Source: Thinopyrum elongatum
Lineage: Eukaryota > Streptophyta > Magnoliopsida > Poales > Poaceae
DNA: 64,000 nucleotides
Assembly: GCA_011799875.1 (NCBI GenBank)
Contig: CM022297.1
Span: forward strand, 543,735,970-543,799,969
Reading direction: 5' to 3'
Shown here: piece by piece, positions 50,658 through 63,600 of the stretch
How positions within the stretch are numbered: position 1 is the first letter of the stretch
How the letters are laid out: each line of letters begins with the position of its first letter
Notes under the pieces: model-generated
What the model was told of the DNA's origin: nothing
Databases searched by the model: none
What the model saw: only the letters and a program-made list of their open reading frames with translations
Made by a program: the position numbers and the translations under genes

Positions 50658-51899
50658 GAAAACAATCAAAACCCACAATATTTTACAAAAATTTCTATTT
50701 GGAGGAAAGAATTTTGGAAAACGAAAAACACAAAGGACTCTGAAAGTATTGAAAGACCTATTATAATTCAAAATTTTATTTCTAGCCCAATTTTATTTAG
50801 TAAAATTATGATTAAATTTTTGGGGTGTTACAGCACCGCCCTGAAATTTTTTGTCCTTGATGCTGGAGATATTTTTTCCACATATATACTGACCGATGCC
50901 AGGAACGCCCTTTGGTTCATGGTTGTCACACACATAAGTTACACCGTGGCATACGACGAAAACAAGGAGTATAAGGCTTATAGGCGCTGGATTTCTTGAA
51001 TTTCCGGCCAAATGGGATTGCTCGGATCATAGAGCATGTGCAGAAAGCAACGTTTGTCCTCACCGGGGAGACTAATGTCTATAATCAATGTAATCTCTCG
51101 AATTTCCTTCAAAAGGGAGTGCCAATGGGTTTAGAAACTTGTTCGAAAAGCAGGGGCGAATCATGTTCTTTCACTTTTAGGGCCAAAAAGTCTTGTTAAC
51201 GCCAAATTTGAGCGTACTCTAAGCCTCTTGGCATAAGCCGGTAGTATTTTCTGGATTCGCACGCTCGCTGTGAGCATTTTGTGTACTTGTGGGTCCGAAA
51301 CGGACTCCGAATGACAAAGTTATGACCGTTCTGGTGAAAACCGGACCATTATACGGCAGTCCTTGAAAGAATTTCACTTTCCCGCGACGCTTTTCTCCGC
51401 ACCGCCCTGAAATTTTGTGTCCTCAATGCTGGAGATATTGTTTCCACATATATACTGACCGATGCCAGGAATGCCCTTTGGTTCATGGCTGTCACACACA
51501 TAAGTTACTGCATGCCACACGGCAAAAACAAGGAGTATAAGGCTTATGGGCACTGGATTTTCATGAATTCACGGCCAAATGGGATTGCTCGGATCATAGA
51601 GCATGTGTAGAAAGCAATGTTTGTCCTTACCAGGGAGAATAATGTCTATAATCAACGTAATCTCTCAAATTTCCTTCAAAAGGAAGTGCCAATGGGTTCA
51701 GAAACTTGTTCGAAAAGCAGCGGGGAATCATGTTCTTTGACTTTTAGGGCCAAAAGGTCCTGCTTAACAACGAATTTGAGGGTACTCCAAGCTTCCTGGA
51801 ACAAGACGAGAGTATTTTCTCGATTCGCATGCTCGTAGTGAGCATTTTGAGTACTTGTAGGTCCAAAACGGACTACGAATGAAAAAGTTATGACCGTTC

Positions 51900-54177
51900 T
51901 AGTGAAAACCGGTCCATTATATGGCAGCCCTTGAAAGAATTTCACTTTTCCGTGACGCTTTTCTCCGCACCGCCCTGAAATTTTGTGTCCTCGATGCTGG
52001 AGATATTTTTTCCACATATATACTAACCGATGCCTGGAATGAACTTTGGTTCATGGCTGTCACACACATAAGTTACACCATGCCACATGGTGAAAACAAT
52101 GAGTATAAGGCTTATAGGCGCTGGATTTTTTAGAATTTACGGCCAAATGGGATTGCCCGGATCATAGAGCATGTGCTGAAAGCAACGTTTGTCCTTAACG
52201 GGGAGACTAATGTCTATAATCAACATAATCTCTCGAATTTCCTTCAAAAGGAAGTGCCAATGGGTTCAGAAACCTGTTCGAAAAGCAGCGGCGAATCATG
52301 TTCTTTGACTTTCAGGGCCAAAAAGTCCTGCTTAACACCGAATTTGAGGGTACTCTAAGCCTCTTGGCACAAGCCAGGAGTATTTTCTAGATTCGCATAC
52401 TCACCGCGAGCATTTTGAGTACTTGTGGGTCCGAAACGGACTCCGAATGACAAGGTTATGACCGTTCTAGTGAAAACCGGTCCATTATATGGCAGTCGTT
52501 GAAAGAATTTCACTTTACCGTGACGCTTTTCTCCGCACCGCCCTAAAATTTTGTGTCCTCGATGCTGGAGATATTTTTTCCACATATATACTGACCGATG
52601 CCAGGAATGCCCTTTAGTTCATGGCTGTCACACACATGAGTTACAAAATGCCACACGGTGAAAACAAGGAGTATAAGGCTTATAGGCGCTGGATTTTGAT
52701 GAATTTACGGCCAAATGGGATTGCCTGGATCATAGAGCATGTGTAGAAAGCAATGTTTGTCCTTACCGGAGAGACTAATATCCATAATCAACGTAATCTC
52801 TCAAATTTCCTTCAAAAGGAAGTGCCAATTGGTTCAGAAACTTGTTCGAAAAGCAGTGGCGATTCATGTTATTTGACTTTTAGGGCCAAAAAGTCCTATT
52901 TAACAACGAATTTGAGGGTACTCCAAGCCTCCTGGCACAAGCCGGGAGTATTTTCTAGATTTGCACACTGGCAGCGAGCAATTTGAGTACTTGTGTGTCC
53001 AAAACGGACTCCGAATGAAAAAGTTATGACCGTTCAAGTGAAAACCGGTCTATTATATGGCAGCCCTTGAAAGAATTTCACTTTTCCGTGATGTTTTTCT
53101 CCACACCGCCCTGAAATTTTGTGTCCTCGATGCTGGAGATATTTTTTCCACATATATAATGACCAATGCCAGGAATGCCCTTTGGTTCATGGCTGTCTCA
53201 CACATAAGTTACACATGGCACACGGCGAAAACAAGGAGTATAAGGCTTATAGGCGCTGGATGTTCTTGAATTTCCGGCCAAATGGGATTGCTCGGATTAT
53301 AGAGCACATGCAGAAAGCAATGTTTGTCCTTACCGGGGAGACTAATGTCTATAATCAACGTAATCTCTCGAATTTCCTTCAAAAGGGAGTGCCAATGGGT
53401 TCAGAAACTTGTTGGAAAAGCAGTGGAGAATCATGTTCTTTGACTTTCAGGGCCAAAAAGTCTTGCTTAACGCCGAATTTGAGGGTACTCCAAGCCTCCT
53501 GGCACAAGCGAAGAGTATTTTCTGGATTCACACACTCGCCGTGAGTATTTTAGGTACTTGTGGGTCCGAAACGGACTCCGAATGTCAAAGTTATGACCGT
53601 TCTAGTGAAAACCGGGCCATTATATGGCAGTCCTTGAAAGAATTTCACGCTTTTCTCTGCACCACCCTAAAATTTTGTGTCCTCGATGCTGGAGATATTT
53701 TTTCCACATATATACTGACCGATGCCAGGAATGCTTTTTAGTTCATGGCTGTCACACACATGAGTTACACCATGCCACACGGCGAAAACAAGGAGTATAA
53801 GGCTTATAGGCGCTGGATTTTCATGAATTTACGGCCAAATGGGATTGCCTGGATCATAGAGCATGTGCAGAAAGCAATGTTTGTCCTTACCGGAGAGACT
53901 AATGTCCATAATCAATGTAATCTCTCAAATTTCCTTCAAAAGGAAGTGCCAATTGGTTCAGAAACTTGTTCGAAAAGCAGCGGCGAATCATGTTCTTTGA
54001 TTTTTAGGGCCAAAAAGTCCTATTTAACAACGAATTTGAGGGTACTCCAAGCCTCCTGGCACAAGTCGGTAGTATTTGCTAGATTTGCACACTCGCTGCG
54101 AGCATTTTGAGTACTTGTGTGTCCAAAACGGACTCCGAATGACAATGTTATGACCATTCTAGTGAAAACTGCTCCAT
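51900..54177 (+). repeat. Two-unit higher-order pattern, period about 1,136 bp, right array
   Basis: Units at 51921 and 53057 share GGCAGCCCTTGAAAG, CACTTTTCCGTGA and GATATTTTTTCC. The intervening units carry GTGCCAATTGGTTCAG and TAACAACGAATTTGAGGG (about 52820 and 53950, offset about 1,136 bp). The pair recurs with a truncated member at about 54640-54960. Less regular than the higher-order repeats of the left array. Confidence 0.65.
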
Positions 54178-54604
54178 TAAATGGCAGTCCTAGAAAGAAT
54201 GTCACTTTACCGTGACGCTTTTCTCTGCACCACCCTGAAATTTTGTGTCCTTGATGCTGGAGATATTTTCTCCACATATAAAATAACCGATGCCAGGAAT
54301 GCCCTTTGGGTCATGGCTGTCACACACATAAGTTACACCATGCCACACGGTGAAAACAAGGAGTATAAGGCTTATAGGCGCTAGATTTTCATGAATTTAC
54401 GGCCAAGTGGGATTGCCCGGATCATTGTGCATGTGCAGAAAGCAACGTTTGTCCTTGCCGAGGAGACTACTGTCTATAATAAATGTAATATCTTGAATTT
54501 GCTTCAAAAGGAAGTGCCAATGGGTTCAGAAACTTGTTCGAAAAGCAGCGGCGAATCATGTTCTTTGACTTTCAGGGCCAAAAAGTCCTGCTCAACACCG
54601 AATT

Positions 54605-54615
54605 TGAGGGATTGC
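54605..54615 (+). repeat. Chimeric satellite junction
   Basis: The sequence passes from AATTTGAGGG (late in a unit) directly into ATTGCCTGGATCATAGAGC (the middle of a unit). The step between unit starts here is 767 bp (54181 to 54948), equal to one unit plus about 200 bp. This is a product of unequal or illegitimate recombination out of register. Confidence 0.8.
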
Positions 54616-57600
54616 CTGGATCATAGAGCGTGTGCAAAAAGCAATTTTTATCCTTACCGAAGAGACTAATGTCCATAATCAACGTAATCTCTCAAATTTC
54701 CTTCAAAAAGAAGTGCCAATTGGTTCAGAAACTTGTTTGAAAAGCAGCGGCGAATCATGTTCTTTGATTTTTAGGGCCAAAATGTCCTATTTAACAACAA
54801 ATTTGAGGGTACTCCAAGCCTCTTGGCACAAGCCAGGAGTATTTTCTAGATTCGCACACTCGCTGCGAGCATTTTGAGTACTTGTGTGTCCAAAACGGAC
54901 TCCGAATGAAAAAGTTATGACTGTTCTAGTGAAAACCGGTCCATTATATGGCAACCCTTGAAAGAATTTCACTTTTCCGTGATGCTTTTCTCCGCACCGC
55001 CCTGAAATTTTGTGTCCATGATGCTGGAGATATTTCTTCCACATATATACTGACCAATGCCAGGAACGCCATTTGGTTCATGGTTGTCACACACATAAGT
55101 TACACCATGGCACACGGTGAAAACAAGGAGTATAAGGCTTATAGGCACTGGATTTTCTTGAATTTCCGGCCAAATGGGATTGCTCGGATTATAGAGCATG
55201 CGCAGAAAGCAATGTTTGTCCTTACCGGGGAGACTAATGTCTATAATCAATGTAATCTCTCGAATTTCCTTCAAAAGGGAGTGCCAACGGGTTCAGAAAC
55301 TTGTTCGAAAAGCAGCGGAGAATCATGTTCTTTGACTTTCAGGGCCAAACAGTCCTGCTTAACACCGAATTTGATGGTACTCTAAGCCTCTTGGCACAAG
55401 CCAGGAGTATTTTTCTGGATTCGCATGCTCGCCGTGAGCGTTTTGAGTACTTGTGGGTCCGAAACGTACTCCGAATGACAAAGTTATGACCATTCTAGTG
55501 AAACCCGGTCCATTATATGGCAGTCCTTGAAAGAATTTCACTTTCCGTGACGCTTTTCTCCGCGCCGCCCTAAAATTTTGTGTCCTCAATGCTGAAGATA
55601 TTATTTCCACATATATACTGACCGATGCCAGGAATGGCCTTTGGTTCATGGCTGTCACACACATAAGTTCCACCATGCCACACGGCGAAAACAAGGAGTA
55701 TAAGTCTTATAGGCGCTGGATTTTCTTGAATTTACAGCCAAATGGGATTGCCCGGATCATACAGCTTGTGCAGAAAGAAAAATTTGTCCTTCCCGGGGAG
55801 ACTAATGTCTATAATCAACATAATCTCTCAAATTTCCTTCAAAAGGAAGTGCCAATGGGTTCAGAAACTTGTTCGAAAAGCAGTGGCGAATCATATTCTT
55901 TGACTTTCAAGGCCAAAAAGTCCTGCTTAACAGTGAATTTGTCGGTAGTCCGAGCCTCCTGGCACAAGCCGAGAGTATTTTCTAGATTTGCATTCTCGCC
56001 GCAAGCATTTTTAGTACTTGTGGGTCCGAAACAGACTCCGAATGACAAAGTTATGACTGTTCTAGTGAAACCCAGTCCATTATATGGCAGTCCTTGAAAG
56101 AATTTCACTTTCCCGTGACGCTTTTCTCCACACCGCCCTTAAATTTTGTGTCCTCGATGCTGGAGATATTGTTTCCACATATATACTGACCGATGCCAGG
56201 AATGCCCTTTGGATCATGGCTGTCACACACATAAGTTACACCATGCCACACGGCGAAAACAAGGAGTATAAGGCTTATAGGCGCTGGATTTTCTTAAATT
56301 TACGGCCAAATGGGATTACCCAGATCATAGAGCATGTGCAGAAAGCAACATTTGTCCTTCACGGGGAGACTAATGTCTATAATCAGCATAATCTCTCGAA
56401 TTTCCTTCAGAAGGAAGTGCCAATGGGTTCAGAAACTTGTTCGAAAAGCAGTGGCGAATCATATTCTTTGACTTTCAGGGCAAAAAACATCCTGCTTAAC
56501 ACTGAATTTGAGGGTACTCTAAGCCTCTTGGTGAAATCCAAGAGTATTTTCTAGATTTGCATGCTCGCCGCGAGCATTTTGAGTACTTGTGGGTCCGAAA
56601 CGGACTCCGAATGACAAAGTTATGACTGTTCTAGTGAAAACCGGTCCATTAAATGGCAGTCCTAGAAAGAATTTCACTTTACTGTGACGCTTTTCTCCGC
56701 ACCGCCCTGAAATTTTGTGTCCTTGATGCTGGAGATATTTTCTCTACATATATACTAACCGATGCCAGGAATGCCCTTTGGGTCATGGCTGTCACACAGA
56801 TAAGTTACACCATGCCACACGGTGAAAACAAGGTGTATAAGGCTTATAGGCACTGGATTTTCATGAATTTACGGCCAAGTGGGATTGCTCGGATCATTGT
56901 GCATGTGCAGAAAGCAATGTTTGTCCTTGTCAAGGAGACTAATGTCTATAATCAACATAATCTCTCAAATTTCCTTCAAAAGGAAGTGCCAATGGGTTCA
57001 GAAACTTGTTCGAAAAGCAGTGGCGAATCATGTTCTTTGACTTTCAGGTCCAAAAAGTCCTGCTTAACACCGAATTTGAGGGTACTCCAAGCAATTTGAG
57101 TACTTGTGGGTCCGAAACGGACTTCAAATGAAAAGGTTATGACCGTTCTAGTGAAAACCGGTCCATTATATGGCAGCCCTTGAATGAATTTCACTTTTTC
57201 GTGACGCTTTTCTCCGCACTGCCCTTAAATTTTGTGTCCTCGATGCTGGAGATATTTTTTCACCATATATACTGACCGATGCCAGGAATGCCCTTTGGTT
57301 CTTGGCTGTCACAAACATAATTTACAACATGGCACATGGCGAAAACAAGGAGTATAAGGCTTATAGGCGCTAGATTTTCTTGAATTTCCGGCAAAATGGG
57401 ATTGCCCGGATCATAGAGCATGTGTTGAAAGCAACATTTGTCCTTACTGGGGAGACTAATCTCTATAATCAATGCAATCTCTCAAGTTTCCATCAAAAGG
57501 GAGTGCCAATGAGTTCAGAAACTTGTTCGGAAAGCAGCGGCGAATCATGTTCTTTGACTTTCATCGCCAAAAAGTCCTACTTAACGCCGAATTTGAGGGT

Positions 57601-60600
57601 ACTCTGAGCCTCTTGTCACAAGTCGGTAGTATTTTCTGGATTTGCACACTTGCCGCGAGCATTTTGAGTACTTGTGGGCCCGAAACGGACTCCTAATGAC
57701 AAAGTTATGACCGTTCTAGTGAAAACCGGTCCATTATATGGCAGTCCTTGAAAGAATTTCACTTTCCCATGACGCTTTTCTCTGCACCGCCCTCAAATTT
57801 TGTGTCCTTGATGCTGGAGATATTGTTTCCACATATATACTGACCAATGCCAGGAATGCCCTTTAGTTCATGGCTATCACACACATAAGTTACACCAAGC
57901 CACACGGCGAAAACAAGGAGTATAAGGCTTATAGGCGCTGGATTTTCATGAATTTACGGCCAAATAGGATTGCCCGGATCATAGATCATGTGCAGAAAGC
58001 AACGTTTGTCCTCACCGGGGAGACTAATGTCTATAATCAACGTAATCTTTCGAATTTCCTTCAAAAGGAAGTGCCAATGGGTTCAGAAACTTGTTCAAAA
58101 AGCAGTGGCGAATCATGTTCTTTGACTTTCAAGGCCAAAAAGTCCTGCTTAACACCGAATTTGTTGCTACTCTAAGCCGCCTAGCGCAAGCCGGTAGAAT
58201 TTTCTGGATTTGCATGCTCGCCGTGAGCATTTTGAGTACTTGTGGGTCTGAAACGGACTCCGAATGACAATGTTACGACCATTCTAGTGAAACCCGGTCC
58301 ATTATATGGCAGTCCTTGAAAGAATTTCACTTTCCTGTGTCGCTTTTATCCGCACCGCCCTGAAATTTTATGTCCTCGATGCTGGAGATATTGTTTCCAC
58401 ATATATACTGACCGATGCCAGGAATGCCCTTTGGTTCATGGCTGTCACACACATAAGTTAAACCATGCCACACGGCAAAAACAAGGAGTATAAGGCTTAT
58501 AGGCGCTGGATTTTCTTGAATTTAGGCCAAATGGGATTGCCCGGATAATACAGCATGTGTAGAAAGCAACGTTTGTCCTTACTGGGGAGACTAATGTCTA
58601 TAATCAACATAATCTCTTGAATTTCTTTCAAAAGGAAGTGCCAATGGGTTCAGAAACTTGTTCAAAAAGCAGCGGCGAATCATGTTCTTTGACTTTCAGC
58701 GCCAAAAAGTCCTGCTTCCGAATTTGACGATAGCCCGAGCCTCCTGGTGCATGCCAGGAGTATTTTCTGGATTCGCACTCTTGCTGCAAGCATTTTGAGT
58801 ACTTGAGGGTCCAAACAGACTCCGAATTACAAAGTTATGACCGTTCTAGTGAAACCCAGTCCATTATATGGCTATCCTTGAAAGAATTTTACTTTCCCGT
58901 GACGCTTTTCTCCGCATCGCCCTGAAATTTTGTGTCCTCGATGCTGGAGATATTGTTTCCACATATATATTGACCAATGCCAGGAATGCCCTTTGGTTCA
59001 TGGCTGTCACACACATAAGTTACACCATGCCACACGGCAAAAACTAGGAGTATAAGGCTTATAGGCGCTGGATTTTCTTGAATTTACGGCCAAATGGGAT
59101 TGCCCGAATCATAGAGCACGTGCAAAAAGCAATGTTTGTCCTTACTGGGGAGACTAAGATCTATAATCAACATAATCTCATGAATTTCCTTCAAAAGGAA
59201 GTGCGAATGGGTTCAGAAACTTGTTCAAAAAGCTGCGGCGAATCATGTTCTTTGACTTCCAGGGCCAAAAAGTCCTGCTTAATGCCGAATTTGAGGGTAC
59301 TCTGAGCATCTTGGCGCAAGCCAGGAGTATTTTCTGGATACGCATGCTCGCCGCGAGCATTTTGAGTACTTGTGGGTCCGAAACGGACTCCCAATGACAA
59401 AGTTATGACCGTTCTAGTGAAAACCGGTCCATTATATGGCAGTCCTTGAAAGAATTTCACTTTACCGTGACAGTTTTCTCCGTACCGCCCTGAAATTTTG
59501 TGTCCTCGATGCTGGAGATATTTTTTCCACATATATACTAATCGATGCCAGGAATGCCCTTTGGTTCATGGCTGTCACGCACATAAGTTACACCATGGCA
59601 CACGGCGAAAACAAGGAGTATAAGGCTTATAGGCGGTGGATTTTCATCAATTTATGGCCAAATGGGATTGCCCGGATCATAGAGCATGTGCAAAAAGCAA
59701 TGTTTGTCCTTACCGGGGAGAATAATGTCTATAATCAACGTAATATCTCAAATTTCCTTCAAAAGGAAGTGCCAATGGGTTCAAAAACTTGTTCGAAAAG
59801 CAGCGGCGAATCATGTTCTTTGAATTTTAGGACCAAAAAATCCTGCTTAATGATGAATTTGAATGTACTCCGAGCCTCTTGGCACAAGCCGGGAGTATTT
59901 TCCAGATTCGCATGCTCGCTGCGAGCATTTTGAGTACTTGTGGGTCCGAAACGGACTCGGAATGAAAAAGTTATGACCGTTCTAGTGAAAACCGGTCCAT
60001 TATAAGGCAACCCTTGAAAGAATTTTACTTTTCCATGACGCTTTTCTCCGCACCGCCCTAAAATTTTGTGTCCTCGATGCTGGAGATATTTTTTCCACAT
60101 ATATACCAACCGATGCTAGGAATGCCCTTTGGTTCATGGCTGTCACATACATAAGTTACACCATGCCACACGGCGAAAACAAGGAGTATAAGGCTTATAG
60201 GCGCTGGATTTTCTTGAATTTACTGCCAAATGGGATTGCCCGGATCATAGAGCATGTGCAGAAAGCAACGTTTGTCCTTACCGGGGAGACTAATGTCTAT
60301 AATCAACATAATCTCTTGAATTTCCTTCAAAAGGAAGTGCCAATGGATTCAGAAACCTGTTCAAAAAGCAGCGGTGAATCATGTTCTTTGACTTTCAGGG
60401 CCAAAAAAGCCCTGCTTAACACCAAATTTGAGGGTACTCTGAGCCTCTTGGCACAAGCCGACTGTATTTTCTAGATTCGCATGCTCGCCATGAGCATTTT
60501 GGGTACTTGTGGGTCCGAAACGGACTCCGAAAGAGAAAGTTATGACCGTTCTAGTGAAAACCGGTCCATTATATGGCAGTCGTTGAAAGAATTTCACTTT

Positions 60601-63600
60601 ACCTTAATGCTTTTCTCTGCACCGCCCTGAAATTTTGTGTCCTCGATGCTGGAGATATTTTTTCCACATATATACTGACCGATGCCAGGAATGCCCTTTG
60701 GTTCATGGCTGTCACACACATAAGTTACACCATGCTACACGGCGAAAACAAGGATTATAAGGCTTATAGGCGCTGGATTTTCATGAATTTACGGCCAAAT
60801 GGGACTGCCTGGATCATAGAGCATGTGCAGAAAGCAATGTTTGTCCTTACCATGAGACTAATGTCTATAATCAATGTCATCTCTCGAATTTACTTCAAAA
60901 GGGAGTGCCAATGGGTTCAGAAACATGTTCGAAAAGCAGCGGAGAATCATGTTCTTTGAGTTTCAGGGCCAAAAAGTCCTGCTTAACGCCGAATTTGAGG
61001 GTACTCCGAGCCTCCTGGCACAAGCCGGGAGTATTTTTGAGATTCACACACTCGCCATGAGTATTTTGAGTACTTGTGGGTCCGAAACGGACTCCAAATG
61101 TCAAAGTTATGACCGTTCTAGTGAAAATCGGGCCATTATATGGCAGTCCTTGAAAGAATTTCACTTTCCCGTGACGCTTTTCTCCGCACTGCCCTGAAAT
61201 TTTGTGTCCTTGATGCTAGAGATATTGTTTCGACATATATACTAACCGATGCCCGGAATGCCCTTTGGTTCATGGCTGTCACACACATAAGTAACACCAT
61301 GCCACACGGCGAAAACAAGGAGTATAAGGCTTATAGGCGCTGGATTTTCATGAATTTACGGCCGAATGGGATTGCCCGGATCGTAGATCATGTGCAGAAA
61401 GCAATGTTTGTCCTTACCGGGGAGACTAATGTCTATAATCAACGTAATCTCTTGAATTTCCTTCAAATGGATGTGCCAATGGGTTCTGAAACTTGTTCGA
61501 AAAGCAGCGGCGAAACCTGTTCTTTGAATTTCAGGGCCAAAAAGTCCTACTTAACACCGAATTTGACAGTACTCCAAGCCTCCTGGCACTAGCTAGGAGT
61601 ATTTTTCTGGATTCGCATGCTCGCCGTGAGTATTTTGAGTACTTGTGGGTCCAAAACGAACTCCGAATGACAAAGTTATGACTGTTCTAGTGAAACCCAG
61701 TCCATTATATGGCAGTCCTTGAAAGAATTTCACTTTCCCGTGACGCTTTTCTCCGCACCGCCCTGAAATTTTGTGTCCTCGATGCTGGAGATATTGTTTC
61801 CACATATATACTGACCGATGCCAGGAATGGCCTTTGGTTCATGCCTGTCACACACGTAAGTTAAACCATGTCACACGGCAAAAACAAGTAATATAAGGCT
61901 TATAGGCGCTGGATTTTCTGGAATTTACGGCCAAATGGGATTGAACGGATCAGACAACATGTGTAGAAAGCAACGTTTGTCCTTACCGGGGAGACTAATG
62001 TCTATAATCAACATAATCTCTCAAATTTCCTTGAAAAGGAAGTGCCAATGGGTTCAGAAACTTGTTCGAAAAGCAACGGCGAATCATGTTCTTTGACTTT
62101 CAGGTCCAAAAAGTCCCGTTTAACACCAAATTTGACTATAGTCCGAGCTGCCTGGAGCAAGCTAGGAGTATTTTCTGGATTCGCATGCTCACCACGAGCA
62201 TTTTGAGTACTTGTGGGTCCGAAACAGACTCCGATTGACAAAGTTATGACCGTTCTAGTGAAACCCAGTCCATTATATGGCAGTCCTTGAAAGAATTTCA
62301 CTTTCCCGTGATGGTTTTCTCCGCACCGCCCTGAAATTTTGTGTCCTCGATGCTGGAGATATTGTTACCACATATATACTGACCGATGCCAGGAATGCCC
62401 TTTGGTAAATGGCTGTTAAACACATAAGTTACACCATGCCACACGACGAAAACAAGGAGTATAAGGCTTATAGGCGCTGGATTTTCTTGAATTTATGGCC
62501 AAATGGGATTGCCCGGATAATAGTGCATGTGCACAAAGCAACGTTTGTCCTTACCGGGGAGACTAATGTCTATAATAAATATAATCTCTTGAATTTCCTT
62601 CAAAAGGAAGTGCCAATGGGTTCAGAAACCTATTCGAAAAGCAGCGGCGAATCATGTTCTTTGACTTTCAGGGCCAAAAAGTCCTGCTTAACACCGGATT
62701 TGAGGGAACTCTAAGCACCCTAGTGCAAGCTGGGAGTATTTTCTGGATTCGCATGCTCGCCGTGAGCATTTTGAGTACTTGTGGGTCCGAAACGGACTCC
62801 GAATGACAAAGTTATGACCGTTCTAGTGAAACCCAGTCCATTATTTGGCAGTCCTTGAAAGAATTTCACTTTCCCGTCACGCTTTTCTCCGCACTGCCCT
62901 AAAATTTTGTGTCCTCGATGCTGTTGATATTGTTTCGACATATATGCTGACTGATGCCAGGAATGCTGTTTGGTTCATGGCTGTCACACACATAAGTTAA
63001 ACAATGCCCCACAGCGAAAACAAGGAGTATAAGGCTTATAGGCGCTGGATTTTCTTGAATTTACGGCCAAATTGGATTGCCCGGATCATATAGCATGTGC
63101 AGAAAGCAACGTTTGTCCTGCCGAGGATACTAATGTCTATAATCAACATAATCTCTCAAATTTCCTTCAAAAGGAAGTGCCAATGGGTTCAGAAACCTGT
63201 TCGAAAAGCAGCGGCGAATCAAGTTCTTTGACTTTCAGGGCCAAAAAGTCCTATTTAACACCGAATTTGACTATAGTCCGATCCTCCTGGAGCAAGCCGA
63301 GAGTATTTTTTGGATTCGCACGCTCGCCGTGAGCATTTTGAGTATTGTGGGTCCGAAACGGACTCCAAATGTCAAAGTTATGACCGTTGTAGTGAAAACC
63401 TGTCCATTATATGGCAGTCCTTGAAAGAATTTCCCTTTCCTGTGACGCTTTTCTCCGCACCACCCTGAAATTTTGTGTCCTCAATGCTGGAGATATTGTT
63501 TCCACATATATACTGACCGATGCCAGGAATGCCCTTTGGTTCATGGCTGTCACACACATAAGTTACACCATGCCACATGGCGAAAACAAGGAGCATAAGG

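Larger units (their letters stand above)
40943..50832 (-). mobile_element. Non-autonomous LTR retrotransposon inserted in the satellite, with a nested LTR
   Basis: The element reads on the minus strand: 5' LTR (50832 down to 43562, interrupted by 47392-50657), primer binding site 43558-43545, ORF A 43241-42444, ORF B 42066-41425, polypurine tract 41245-41231, and the first 288 bp of the 3' LTR (41230-40943). LTR ends are TGTAACACCCC and GGCCCCGACA. The internal region is only about 2.3 kb and shows no gag, protease, reverse transcriptase, RNase H or integrase motif, so the element would have depended on an autonomous relative. LTR length and tRNA primer fit Gypsy-type elements of grasses. The family name is not recognised with confidence. 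The right junction (TGTTACA then GCACCGCC) and left junction (GGCAGT) are 38 bp apart in the satellite unit, so at least 38 bp of satellite were lost. Confidence 0.88.
43562..50832 (-). repeat. 5' LTR, about 4,005 bp, split by a nested solo LTR
   Basis: On the minus strand it runs from TGTAACACCCC (50832) to GGCCCCGACA (43562). Removing the nested element and its extra target copy (47392-50657) leaves about 4,005 bp. Layout on the minus strand: AT-rich U3 start (50832-50658, 47391-46720), a GC-rich part (46720-45750) with a TATA box at 46281-46272, an AT-rich part (45750-45200), a part with two palindromes (44564-44537), an AT-rich microsatellite-like stretch (44450-44340), short tandem subrepeats (44290-44097) and the U5 end. 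ORFs called in the GC-rich part are on both strands, overlap, and resemble no protein; I do not count them as genes. Confidence 0.85.

Noticed and set aside
71..62941. Repeated minus-strand ORFs beginning MWKQYLQHRGHK
   Set aside because: Antisense reading of the same satellite stretch, overlapping the forward frame, with the same absence of any coding sign.
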